Below the pieces are notes generated by a model, which was not told where the DNA came from, did no database searches, and worked only from the letters and a program-made list of their open reading frames with translations. A program made the translations under genes and the position numbers. Shown here one piece after another: positions 41,939 through 50,378 of a DNA stretch of 64,000 nucleotides (positions are counted from its first letter, which is position 1; every line of letters starts with the position of its first letter). The DNA is from Methylotenera_A sp031417915. Its GTDB lineage: Bacteria; Pseudomonadota; Gammaproteobacteria; Burkholderiales; Methylophilaceae. The stretch lies in contig JANOWN010000007.1 of NCBI GenBank assembly GCA_031417915.1, positions 16,368 to 80,367 of the forward strand, read 5' to 3'.

Positions 41939-41998
41939 ATTGACCAAACTTGTATTGGCCAAACTTGGATTGACCTAAGTAACGCTCAAGCGTAGAAT
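41939..41998 (+). promoter_or_regulatory. tpiA promoter within a triple 15-bp tandem repeat
   Basis: Three near-copies of ATTGACCAAACTTGT start at 41939, 41954 and 41969. The third provides the -35 box TTGACC (41970-41975), 17 bp before the -10 box TAGAAT (41993-41998). That is a good sigma-70 promoter, 26 bp before the tpiA ATG. Confidence 0.7.
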
Positions 41999-42023
41999 TC
42001 GCGCCAATTCTTAAGACTTTTCA

Positions 42024-42812
42024 ATGACTCAAAAAGCTACCAATAAAATTAGTAAAAAATTAGTCGTTGCTAACTGGAAAATGCACGGCAACCTCAAGAA
42101 AAATGCCGCTTTGCTGGCAGATTTTGTTGAGAACTTATCTAGTCTAAAACATACGCAAGCGGTAGTTTGCGTACCGTACCCTTATCTCGCACAATCACAA
42201 AATCTGTTGCAAAATACTAATATTGCTTGGGGCGCGCAGAATGTGGCTAAAAATGAAGTGGGCGCTTTTACGGGCGAGGTGAGCGCCGCCATGTTGCGTG
42301 ATTTTGGCGCGACTTACGTGATTATTGGCCATTCCGAACGCGCAACCGCGTATTGTGAATCGGATGAGAATATTGCCACAAAATTTGTACAAGCTAAAAA
42401 ACATGGTTTAACGCCGATTTTGTGTGTGGGCGAGACGCTAATTGAGCGCGAAGCAGGCGTGATGGAAATGGTGGTCGGCAAGCAGTTGGACACGATTATT
42501 AACACGCACGGCGCACAAGTTTTTGCTGATGCGGTAATTTCGTATGAGCCGATTTGGGCAATAGGCACGGGCTTGGCAGCCACGCCAGAGCAGGCAAAAA
42601 GCATGCATTTGTTCATCCACAATAAAGTTGCTAACTTGAATGCTGACGCGGCGAATCGCTTAAAAATCCTCTACGGAGGCAGCGTAAACCCTCAAAATGC
42701 GGTACAATTATTCCTTGTAGAAAATATCGACGGCGGGCTGATTGGTAAGTGCTCGTTGAGCGCACAAGAGTTCGAAGCAATCTGCCATGCGGCTGAGGAA
42801 TCAGCCAATTAA
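42024..42812 (+). CDS. tpiA: Triosephosphate isomerase
   Basis: A 262-residue TIM barrel interconverting dihydroxyacetone phosphate and glyceraldehyde 3-phosphate. VANWKMHGN holds the catalytic lysine (K19), GHSERA the histidine, and YEPIWAIGTG the glutamate. GGSVNPQNA binds phosphate. The first gene of the tpiA-secG-tRNA-Leu-nuo run. Confidence 0.96.
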   Translation: MTQKATNKISKKLVVANWKMHGNLKKNAALLADFVENLSSLKHTQAVVCVPYPYLAQSQNLLQNTNIAWGAQNVAKNEVGAFTGEVSAAMLRDFGATYVIIGHSERATAYCESDENIATKFVQAKKHGLTPILCVGETLIEREAGVMEMVVGKQLDTIINTHGAQVFADAVISYEPIWAIGTGLAATPEQAKSMHLFIHNKVANLNADAANRLKILYGGSVNPQNAVQLFLVENIDGGLIGKCSLSAQEFEAICHAAEESAN

Positions 42813-42836
42813 ATTGGCAAGAAGAGAGTAAATAAA

Positions 42837-43184
42837 ATGGAACATTTAGTTACAATTATTCATGTATTAGCTGCGGCTGGCGTCATCGGCTTGGTGCTTT
42901 TGCAACACGGCAAAGGCGCGGACATGGGTGCTGCATTTGGCAGTGGAGCATCCGGCAGCCTGTTTGGCGTTTCGGGCTCATCCAACTTTATGAGCAAAGC
43001 CACTGCGGCTTGCGTGGCAGTATTTTTTGCCACCAGCTTAACGCTGGCCTATTTGTCAAGCCATCGCACAGGCAATGGCAGCGTGGTAAAAGCAGCGACA
43101 CAGGCTGTTAAAGCTGAAGCGGTAAAGGCCACACCAGCAGAAACAACACCAAAAGACAGCGCTGCAAAAGATATTCCTAATTAA
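42837..43184 (+). CDS. secG: Preprotein translocase subunit SecG
   Basis: A 115-residue inner-membrane protein that aids SecYEG translocation. Two membrane segments flank GKGADMGAAFGSGASGSLFG, the SecG signature loop. The C-terminal tail is Lys/Ala-rich. A good ribosome site (AGAGAG) precedes the ATG. tpiA-secG-tRNA-Leu-nuoA is a common proteobacterial order. Confidence 0.94.
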   Translation: MEHLVTIIHVLAAAGVIGLVLLQHGKGADMGAAFGSGASGSLFGVSGSSNFMSKATAACVAVFFATSLTLAYLSSHRTGNGSVVKAATQAVKAEAVKATPAETTPKDSAAKDIPN

Positions 43185-43211
43185 TTTTTTAGGCGAAAGC
43201 CTAACAAAATA

Positions 43212-43296
43212 GCCGTCGTGGTGGAATTGGTAGACACGCAACCTTGAGGTGGTTGTGACTAAGGTCGTGAGAGTTCGAGTCTCTCCGTCGGCACCA
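43212..43296 (+). tRNA. tRNA-Leu(GAG)
   Basis: An 85-nt class II tRNA with CCA encoded. The anticodon stem CAACC/GGTTG encloses the loop TTGAGGT, so the anticodon is GAG. The D arm (GTGGAATTGGTAGACAC), a long variable arm, and the T arm (GAGAG-TTCGAGT-CTCTC) are normal. The acceptor stem GCCGTCG/CGTCGGC has a U5:U68 mismatch; a base A at position 5 would restore pairing. It lies between secG and nuoA, as in many betaproteobacteria. Confidence 0.93.
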
Positions 43297-43342
43297 AGGA
43301 ATTAAGTTCGTTCATGTAGTTTGAGTACGTTAGGAAATTTCT

Positions 43343-43708
43343 GTGCTGGAAAATTATTTTCCAATTTTGTTGTTCATCTTAGTAGGCCTCGCAGTTGGGC
43401 TAGGGCCGCTTATCCTCGGCAAGTTAGTTTCTCCTCACAAGCCAGACTCTCAAAAAAACTCCCCTTACGAATGCGGTTTTGAAGCATTTGAAGACGCGCG
43501 CATGAAGTTTGATGTGCGCTATTACTTGGTTGCCATCCTGTTTATCCTATTCGATTTAGAAATCGCGTTTTTATTCCCTTGGGCTGTTACCTTGCGCGAA
43601 AGTAGCGAAAAAGGCCCTTATGTTTTTTGGGCAATGATGCTGTTTTTATTTGTGCTGGTGGTGGGTTTTATATACGAATGGGTTAAAGGCGCACTAGAAT
43701 GGGACTGA
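43343..43708 (+). CDS. nuoA: NADH dehydrogenase I subunit A
   Basis: A 121-residue membrane subunit of respiratory complex I with three membrane segments. SPHKPDSQKNSPYECGFEAF is the diagnostic loop with its conserved cysteine; VRYYLVAILFILFDLEIAFLFPW follows. It starts with GTG, 8 bp after AGGA. First gene of the 14-gene nuo operon. Confidence 0.95.
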   Translation: MLENYFPILLFILVGLAVGLGPLILGKLVSPHKPDSQKNSPYECGFEAFEDARMKFDVRYYLVAILFILFDLEIAFLFPWAVTLRESSEKGPYVFWAMMLFLFVLVVGFIYEWVKGALEWD

Positions 43709-43712
43709 ATAA

Positions 43713-44189
43713 ATGAGCTTGGAAGGCGTCCTCGAAAAAGGCTTTGTCACTACGTCGCTGGATGCGGTGATTAACTATACGCGTACGGGCTCGATGTGGC
43801 CAATGACGTTTGGCCTTGCTTGCTGTGCGGTAGAGATGATGCATGCAGGCGCCTCGCGCTATGACTTAGACCGCTTCGGCATTGTGTTTCGTGGCAGTCC
43901 GCGTCAATCGGACGTGATGATAGTCGCCGGCACGCTGGTGAATAAAATGGCGCCGGCTTTGCGCAAAGTGTACGACCAAATGGCCGAACCTCGCTGGGTG
44001 ATTTCCATGGGCTCGTGCGCCAATGGCGGTGGTTATTACCATTATTCGTATGCTGTCGTGCGCGGTTGCGACCGTATTGTGCCAGTGGATGTGTATGTGC
44101 CAGGTTGCCCGCCAACCGCTGAGGCGCTGCTGTACGGCATTATTCAATTGCAGAAAAAAATCAGACGAACTAATACGATAGCGCGTTAA
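43713..44189 (+). CDS. nuoB: NADH dehydrogenase I subunit B
   Basis: A 158-residue peripheral subunit that binds the terminal [4Fe-4S] cluster N2. The ligands are in GLACCAVEMM (two cysteines), MGSCANGGGYYHYSYAVVRGCD and VPGCPPT. The start lies 4 bp after nuoA's stop. Confidence 0.96.
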   Translation: MSLEGVLEKGFVTTSLDAVINYTRTGSMWPMTFGLACCAVEMMHAGASRYDLDRFGIVFRGSPRQSDVMIVAGTLVNKMAPALRKVYDQMAEPRWVISMGSCANGGGYYHYSYAVVRGCDRIVPVDVYVPGCPPTAEALLYGIIQLQKKIRRTNTIAR

Positions 44190-44213
44190 GACTTTTAGAT
44201 AAAAACACCAAAA

Positions 44214-44810
44214 ATGTCGACTAAATTAGACCTACTTTCAGTACAATTAAAGCTCGCCTTGGGCGATAAAATTACTAAGCAAGCTATTGCGCTTGGTGAA
44301 ATTAGCATTGAATGCAAAGTCGATAATTTACTGGAAGTTTGCGCAAAATTGCGCGACCACGCCGAGCTAAAGTTTGAGCAATTGATTGACTTGTGCGGAG
44401 TAGATTATAGTGAATACAAAGACGGCCAATATGAAGGCGCGCGTTACGCTGTCGTGCTGCATCTGCTCTCTGTTTCGTTAAACCAACGCCTGCGACTACG
44501 CGTTTTCGCGCAGAACGACGACTTTCCCGTGCTGCCAAGCTTGGTTGGTACTTGGCCAGTCGCCAATTGGTACGAGCGCGAAGCCTTTGATTTATTTGGA
44601 ATTATGTTTGAAAATCACCCTGATTTGCGCAGAATTTTGACTGATTATGGCTTCGTTGGACATCCTTTCCGCAAAGATTTCCCCATGATTGGTAATGTCG
44701 AAATGCGTTACGACCCAGAGCAACAGCGCGTGATTTATCAACCAGTTTCCATTGATATGCGCAACAATGTGCCGCGCGTGATTCGTGAAGAAGGATTTCA
44801 TAATGGCTGA
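44214..44810 (+). CDS. nuoC: NADH dehydrogenase I subunit C
   Basis: A 198-residue peripheral subunit. WPVANWYEREAFDLFGIMFENHPDLRRIL-type sequence and GHPFRKDFP are signatures. NuoC and NuoD are separate genes here, not fused as in E. coli. The stop overlaps nuoD's start by 8 bp. Confidence 0.95.
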   Translation: MSTKLDLLSVQLKLALGDKITKQAIALGEISIECKVDNLLEVCAKLRDHAELKFEQLIDLCGVDYSEYKDGQYEGARYAVVLHLLSVSLNQRLRLRVFAQNDDFPVLPSLVGTWPVANWYEREAFDLFGIMFENHPDLRRILTDYGFVGHPFRKDFPMIGNVEMRYDPEQQRVIYQPVSIDMRNNVPRVIREEGFHNG

Positions 44811-46056
44811 AATTCGTAACTACACCATGAACTTTGGCCCGCAGCACCCTGCCGCGCACGGCGTGCTGCGTTTGGTGTTAGAGCTGGATGGTGAGGTGAT
44901 TCAACGTGCCGATCCGCACATTGGTTTGTTGCATCGCGCGACAGAAAAGCTCGCTGAAAATCGTACCTATCTTCAATCTATCCCGTATATGGACAGGTTG
45001 GATTATGTGTCGATGATGGCGAATGAACACGCCTACGTGATGGCGATTGAGAAAATGTTGGGGTTGGAAGTGCCGATTCGCGCGCAGTACATTCGCGTGA
45101 TGTTCGATGAAATTACGCGTATTTTGAATCACCTATTATGGCTCGGCGCGCATGCGCTGGATGTCGGCGCAATGACGGTGTTTTTATATGCCTTTCGAGA
45201 GCGCGAAGACTTGTTCGATTGTTACGAAGCGGTTTCTGGCGCGCGTATGCATGCCGCGTATTATCGGCCTGGTGGTGTGTATCGCGATTTGCCTAACCGT
45301 ATGCCACAACATGAAGCTACCAAATTTCGTAGTGCAAAAGAAATTAGCAAGCTCAACGAAAATCGCCAAGGTTCATTGCTCGATTTTATCGAAGATTTCA
45401 CCAATCGCTTTCCTCAATATGTCGATGAATATGAAACTTTGCTCACAGACAACCGTATCTGGAAGCAGCGCACCGTGGGCGTTGGCGTAGTCTCGCCAGA
45501 GCGCGCATTGGCGCTGGGCTTTACAGGCCCAATGTTGCGCGGTAGCGGCGTAGAGTGGGATTTGCGCAGAAAACAACCTTACGAGGTTTATAGCGATTTG
45601 AAGTTTGATATTCCCGTCGGCGTAAACGGTGATTGTTACGATCGTTATTTGGTGCGTATGGAAGAATTTCGGCAATCGAACAACATTATTAAACAATGCA
45701 TTGCATGGCTGCGCGCTAATCCTGGCTCCGTGATTACGACGGACAATAAAGTCGCGCCACCTGATCGCGAGAGCATGAAAACCAATATGGAAGACATGAT
45801 TCACCATTTTAAATTGTTTACCGAAGGCTTTCATGTGCCGGCGGGTGAGGTTTATGCGGCAGTCGAACATCCAAAAGGTGAGTTTGGCATTTACATGATT
45901 TCGGATGGCGCGAATAAGCCTTATCGCTTAAAAATTCGCGCGCCAGGTTTTGCGCATTTGGCGGCGTTAGATGAAATGGTGCAAGGGCATATGATTGCGG
46001 ATTTGGTCGCAATCATCGGAACTCAGGATATTGTTTTCGGGGAAATTGATAGGTAA
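44803..46056 (+). CDS. nuoD: NADH dehydrogenase I subunit D
   Basis: A 417-residue peripheral subunit forming the quinone-binding pocket with NuoB. NFGPQHPAAHGVLRLVLELD at the N-terminus includes the quinone-site histidine. GLLHRATEKLAE and the C-terminal DIVFGEIDR are conserved. The ATG at 44803 matches homologues; the in-frame ATG at 44785 falls within nuoC. Confidence 0.96.
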   Translation: MAEIRNYTMNFGPQHPAAHGVLRLVLELDGEVIQRADPHIGLLHRATEKLAENRTYLQSIPYMDRLDYVSMMANEHAYVMAIEKMLGLEVPIRAQYIRVMFDEITRILNHLLWLGAHALDVGAMTVFLYAFREREDLFDCYEAVSGARMHAAYYRPGGVYRDLPNRMPQHEATKFRSAKEISKLNENRQGSLLDFIEDFTNRFPQYVDEYETLLTDNRIWKQRTVGVGVVSPERALALGFTGPMLRGSGVEWDLRRKQPYEVYSDLKFDIPVGVNGDCYDRYLVRMEEFRQSNNIIKQCIAWLRANPGSVITTDNKVAPPDRESMKTNMEDMIHHFKLFTEGFHVPAGEVYAAVEHPKGEFGIYMISDGANKPYRLKIRAPGFAHLAALDEMVQGHMIADLVAIIGTQDIVFGEIDR

Positions 46057-46058
46057 TT

Positions 46059-46532
46059 ATGTTAAGCGCCGAAGCCATCAAAAAAATCGATTACGAGCTC
46101 ACTAAATACCCCGCAGATCAAAGGCGTGCGGCGGTGATGAGCGCGCTGCGCATCGTGCAAACGGAGCGCGGTTGGTTGTCGAAAGAGAGCATTTCAGAAG
46201 TCGCGGCTTACTTGCGTATGCCGGATATTGCAGCGATGGAAGTGGCAACTTTTTACAATATGTACGATTTGGCGCCAGCAGGTAAATACAAAATCACCAT
46301 TTGCACTAATATTTCGTGCATGTTGCGCGATTCAGATGCGATTGTACATCATCTGCAAACCAAGCTTGGCATTGGCTTCGGCGAGGTGACAGCAGATGGA
46401 AAATTTTGCTTAAAAGAGGGTGAATGCATGGGCGCTTGCGGCGGAGCACCCTTGATGACGGTGAATAATCACAGCATGCACGAATTTTTAACGCCTGAAA
46501 GCGTAGACACTATTTTGGACGGTCTAAAATAA
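46059..46532 (+). CDS. nuoE: NADH dehydrogenase I subunit E
   Basis: A 157-residue thioredoxin-like subunit with a [2Fe-2S] cluster (N1a). The ligands are in CTNISCML and ECMGACGGAP. EVATFYNMYDLAPAGKY is the family signature. The stop overlaps the nuoF ATG by one base. Confidence 0.95.
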   Translation: MLSAEAIKKIDYELTKYPADQRRAAVMSALRIVQTERGWLSKESISEVAAYLRMPDIAAMEVATFYNMYDLAPAGKYKITICTNISCMLRDSDAIVHHLQTKLGIGFGEVTADGKFCLKEGECMGACGGAPLMTVNNHSMHEFLTPESVDTILDGLK

Positions 46533-47953
46533 TGGCTAAAGCACCCACTATAACACCGGCAAAAGTCGCAAAAAAAACGACCAAAAAAACTGCAAATGAG
46601 CAGGCTGTAGAGGCAATATCCATGCGGCTTGCAGGGCAGGAAAAAAAAGAGCAAAGTTTACCAAAACAGAATTTAAAAGCACAAACACTGGTTTGTTTGC
46701 GCACAATTACCGAGAAAAGTCCTGCTTCTCTTGCTGCTTACGAAAAGCTAGGCGGTTATGCGCAGCTTAAAAAAATCGTCACCGAAAAACCCAAAGCCAT
46801 TGATATTATCAACCAAGTGAAGCTTTCTGGCCTACGCGGGCGCGGCGGCGCGGGTTTTCCGACTGGTTTGAAGTGGAGCTTTATGCCGCGTTATTTTGAC
46901 GGCATTAAATATTTGGTTTGTAACTCGGACGAAGGCGAGCCAGGCACCTTTAAAGACCGCGATATTCTGCGCTACAACCCGCACCAGTTGATTGAAGGCA
47001 TGGCGATTGCCGCCTACACCATGGGTGCGCGTGTGGGCTACAACTATATTCACGGCGAAATTTGGAGTGAATATGAAGTGTTTGAAAATGCGCTGCACGA
47101 GGCGCGCGCAGCTGGTTACATCGGCGAAAATTTATTTGACACCAATTTTAGCTTTGACTTATACGCCGTGCATGGCTACGGCGCTTATATTTGCGGCGAA
47201 GAAACTGCGCTAATCGAATCCATCGAAGGCAAAAAAGGCCAGCCGCGCTTTAAGCCGCCATTTCCCGCCAGTTATGGCGTATTTGGCAAGCCGACCAACG
47301 TGAATAATACCGAAAGTTTCGCGTCAATTCCGTGGATTTTGCAGCACGGCGGCCAAGCTTTTGCCGATTTAGGGGTGCCCAATGCGGGCGGCACTAAGTT
47401 GTTTTCTGTGTCAGGTCACGTAGAAAATCCGGGTAATTTTGAAGTAAAAATGGGCATGCCGTTTAGCGAGTTGTTGGATTTGGCGGGCGGCGTTTGGAAA
47501 AGTCGCAAACTCAAAGCGGTGATTCCAGGTGGGCCTTCAACACCCGTGATGACCGCGGAAATGATTCAAAGCGCGAACATGGATTATGATAGTTTAAGCA
47601 AAGCGGGTTCTAGCTTGGGCGCGGGTTCCATGATAGTGATGGACGAAACCACCTGCATGGTAAAAACGCTAAAACGCTTGAGCTATTTTTTCTACGAAGA
47701 AAGCTGCGGCCAATGTACGCCGTGCCGCGAAGGCACGGGCTGGGTATATCGCGTGATTAATCGTATCACCGAAGGCAATGGCAAAATGGAAGATTTAGAG
47801 TTGCTGACCAGCGTGAGCAGCAATATTTCTGGCCGTACTATTTGCGCGCTGGGCGACGCAGCTGCTACGCCAGTATTGAGTTTTATTAAGCATTTCAGGC
47901 CAGAGTTTGAGTATTACATTACGCATGGCAAAAGCATGATTGATGGTAAATAA
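46532..47953 (+). CDS. nuoF: NADH dehydrogenase I subunit F, with N-terminal extension
   Basis: A 473-residue NADH-binding subunit carrying FMN and cluster N3. GRGGAGFPTGLKWSFMP binds NADH, the GEPGTFKDRDIL stretch binds FMN, and SCGQCTPCREG gives three of four cluster cysteines. NuoF usually starts near LAAYEKLGGY, here at residue 67, so there is an extension of some 50 residues. The extension is Lys/Thr/Ala-rich and residues about 25-36 (QAVEAISMRLAGQ) are encoded by a palindromic repeat. A later start seems unlikely because nuoE and nuoF overlap at this ATG. Confidence 0.93.
   Translation: MAKAPTITPAKVAKKTTKKTANEQAVEAISMRLAGQEKKEQSLPKQNLKAQTLVCLRTITEKSPASLAAYEKLGGYAQLKKIVTEKPKAIDIINQVKLSGLRGRGGAGFPTGLKWSFMPRYFDGIKYLVCNSDEGEPGTFKDRDILRYNPHQLIEGMAIAAYTMGARVGYNYIHGEIWSEYEVFENALHEARAAGYIGENLFDTNFSFDLYAVHGYGAYICGEETALIESIEGKKGQPRFKPPFPASYGVFGKPTNVNNTESFASIPWILQHGGQAFADLGVPNAGGTKLFSVSGHVENPGNFEVKMGMPFSELLDLAGGVWKSRKLKAVIPGGPSTPVMTAEMIQSANMDYDSLSKAGSSLGAGSMIVMDETTCMVKTLKRLSYFFYEESCGQCTPCREGTGWVYRVINRITEGNGKMEDLELLTSVSSNISGRTICALGDAAATPVLSFIKHFRPEFEYYITHGKSMIDGK
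46599..46639 (+). repeat. 40-bp palindromic element, copy 8, inside nuoF
   Basis: Core GAGGCAATATCCATGCGGC with right arm TTGCAGGGCAG. In frame it reads E-A-I-S-M-R-L-A-G-Q, the same reading frame as the nuoJ copy. It lies within the nuoF N-terminal extension. Confidence 0.75.
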
Positions 47954-47969
47954 TTGGGCAAAATAGCAC

Positions 47970-50378
47970 ATGGTAAATATTGAAATAGACGGCAAAGCGC
48001 TTGAGGTCGAATACGGCAGCACCATCATTGATGCGGCTGACAAGCTCGGCATTGCCATTCCGCGTTTTTGTTATCACAAAAAACTATCCGTTGCGGCCAA
48101 TTGCCGTATGTGCTTGGTGCAGGTGGAAAAATTTAATAAATCATTGCCGGCTTGCGCCACCCCGGTGGCCGATGGCATGAAGATTTTCACACGTAGCAAA
48201 GAAGCAGTGGAAGCGCAAAAAAGTGTGATGGAATTTTTATTGATTAATCATCCGCTGGATTGTCCAATTTGCGACCAAGGCGGTGAATGCGATTTGCAAG
48301 ATATTGCCGTAGCGTATGGCGCCAGCGGTTCGCGTTATACCGAAGAAAAACGCGTGGTGCTGAATAAAAATATCGGCCCGCTGATTAGCACCGATATGAC
48401 GCGTTGCATTCAATGCACGCGCTGTGTGCGCTTCCTCAAAGAAGTCGGCGGCATGCAAGAGCTGGGCTTGGTTGGCCGCGGCGAGCATGCTGAAATTACC
48501 GCTTATGTAGATAAAAGCGTGAATTCTGAATTAAGTGGAAATATTATTGATTTGTGTCCTGTGGGCGCGTTGACGAGTAAACCATTTAGGTATTCTGCGC
48601 GCAGTTGGGAGATGACCCGCAGACCAAGTATAGCGCCGCATGATGGCTTAGGTTCGCATATCGAAGTGCACGTAAAAGATAATAAGGTGATGCGCGTGTT
48701 GCCGCGCGAAAAGGAAAGTATTAACGAATGTTGGTTGTCCGATCGTGACAGATATTCTTACGAAGGTTTGAATAGTCCGGACCGCTTAAAAGTGCCGATG
48801 ATTAAACACAGTGGTGCTTGGGTGGAAACCGATTGGAAAACTGCGCTGGAATTTGCCGCTGGACAATTGAAAGACATTACCAAGCAATATGGTGGCGATG
48901 CTTTAGGCGTGTTGGTGTCTCCTAACAGCACTATGGAAGAAGGCTATTTAATCAATCAGTTAGCGCATGGTCTGGGTTGTGATAATGTGGATTATCGTCT
49001 GCGTCAAACCGATTTTAGGTTGGATGGCAAGCGCGTCGGCACGCCGTGGATGGGCTGCAATATTCAAGATATAGAATCACTGGATAGGATTCTGCTCATC
49101 GGTTCTAATTTGCGTAACGAGCATCCACTACTGGCGCAGCGTTTCCGCAAGGCTGTGAATAATGGCGCGGAGCTTTCTATCGTCAGCCCACTGGATAATA
49201 ATCCGCTGATGGATATTGCGCATAAAGTGATTGTGCGGCCGAACGACATGGTGAATGTATTGGGACAAATCCTTAAAGCCATGTCCAAGATTCAGCGTTT
49301 GTCGCTCTGCTTGCCGCCGTCACTTGAGTTGCTGTTAGGCAATATTAAAGTGCGTGATAACACGCAAGCCATGGCAGAAAGCTTGGCGGGTTTAGGTGGC
49401 GAAGTCGATTTGGTCGCGCCAAAAGTGGGCATTTTCTTAGGGAACATGGCACTAAGCGACCCACGATTTACCGAAATGTACAGCATGATGGAAGCGATTG
49501 GCGGCATTTGTGGCGCAAAAGGCGGCATATTGCCAGCTGCGTCAAATAGCACAGGTATGCACTTAATGGGCGTGATGCCAAGCACATTGGGAATGCACGC
49601 GCGAGCCATGCTGGAAGCGCCTCGCAGGGCATATCTTTTATTAAATATTGAGCCTGAATTAGATTGCCAACATGCTGCCTTGGCGAAGGCCGCGATGGCG
49701 CAAGCCGAGTGTGTAGTGGCATTAACCGCCTTTAAATCAGAGGCGCTGGAAAACGCCGATGTGTTGTTGCCAATTGCGCCATTTACCGAGACTTCTGGCA
49801 CATTTATGAGCATGGAAGGGCGCGTGCAAAGCTTCGCAGCTGTTACCAAACCGCTGGGCGAATGCCGTCCCGCGTGGAAAGTATTGCGCGTGTTGGCGAA
49901 TACGATGGGCTTAAAAGAGTTTGAATTTGATAGTAGCGAGCAGGTAAAAGATAAGATTTTTAACGGCGAAAAACCTTCTGCTGTCGTGTGGCGCAACCTG
50001 AATAACAATTTGAAAGAGCTGGTTGAAATTCAGGTCAACGTGAAACACGAAGGTTTGCAACGCATTGGCGAAGTGCCGCAATACGAGTCTGATCCAATTG
50101 TGCGTCGCTCTACACCGCTGCAAAAAACCAAATACAACACGCAGCCGATGGCACGCATGCGTGCCGAGCAAATCGCTGCGCTGGGCTTAGTGGAAGGCGA
50201 TACCGTGCTGGCGCGCCAAGATAAAGGTAGTGCGGTGCTGCGGGTGAAAATTGATAACCACGTGGCCATGGGTTGCGTACGCGTGACTGCGTCGCACGAA
50301 GGCTCAATTGGTTTGGGTGATTTGATGGGCGATATTACCATTGAAAAATATGCGCAACAAGAAGAGGTGAGCGTCTAA
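47970..50378 (+). CDS. nuoG: NADH dehydrogenase I subunit G
   Basis: An 802-residue iron-sulfur subunit. The N-terminal 2Fe-2S domain (RFCYHKKLSVAANCRMCLV) and the HPLDCPICDQGGECDLQD and CIQCTRCVRF motifs supply ligands for clusters N1b, N4 and N5. The rest resembles a molybdopterin oxidoreductase without its active centre. The ATG lies 16 bp after nuoF. The stop overlaps nuoH by one base. Confidence 0.96.
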   Translation: MVNIEIDGKALEVEYGSTIIDAADKLGIAIPRFCYHKKLSVAANCRMCLVQVEKFNKSLPACATPVADGMKIFTRSKEAVEAQKSVMEFLLINHPLDCPICDQGGECDLQDIAVAYGASGSRYTEEKRVVLNKNIGPLISTDMTRCIQCTRCVRFLKEVGGMQELGLVGRGEHAEITAYVDKSVNSELSGNIIDLCPVGALTSKPFRYSARSWEMTRRPSIAPHDGLGSHIEVHVKDNKVMRVLPREKESINECWLSDRDRYSYEGLNSPDRLKVPMIKHSGAWVETDWKTALEFAAGQLKDITKQYGGDALGVLVSPNSTMEEGYLINQLAHGLGCDNVDYRLRQTDFRLDGKRVGTPWMGCNIQDIESLDRILLIGSNLRNEHPLLAQRFRKAVNNGAELSIVSPLDNNPLMDIAHKVIVRPNDMVNVLGQILKAMSKIQRLSLCLPPSLELLLGNIKVRDNTQAMAESLAGLGGEVDLVAPKVGIFLGNMALSDPRFTEMYSMMEAIGGICGAKGGILPAASNSTGMHLMGVMPSTLGMHARAMLEAPRRAYLLLNIEPELDCQHAALAKAAMAQAECVVALTAFKSEALENADVLLPIAPFTETSGTFMSMEGRVQSFAAVTKPLGECRPAWKVLRVLANTMGLKEFEFDSSEQVKDKIFNGEKPSAVVWRNLNNNLKELVEIQVNVKHEGLQRIGEVPQYESDPIVRRSTPLQKTKYNTQPMARMRAEQIAALGLVEGDTVLARQDKGSAVLRVKIDNHVAMGCVRVTASHEGSIGLGDLMGDITIEKYAQQEEVSV

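Noticed and set aside
49292..50008. 238-residue open frame on the minus strand
   Set aside because: It is antisense to nuoG; its composition (Ser/Pro/Ala-rich) is typical of a shadow frame.
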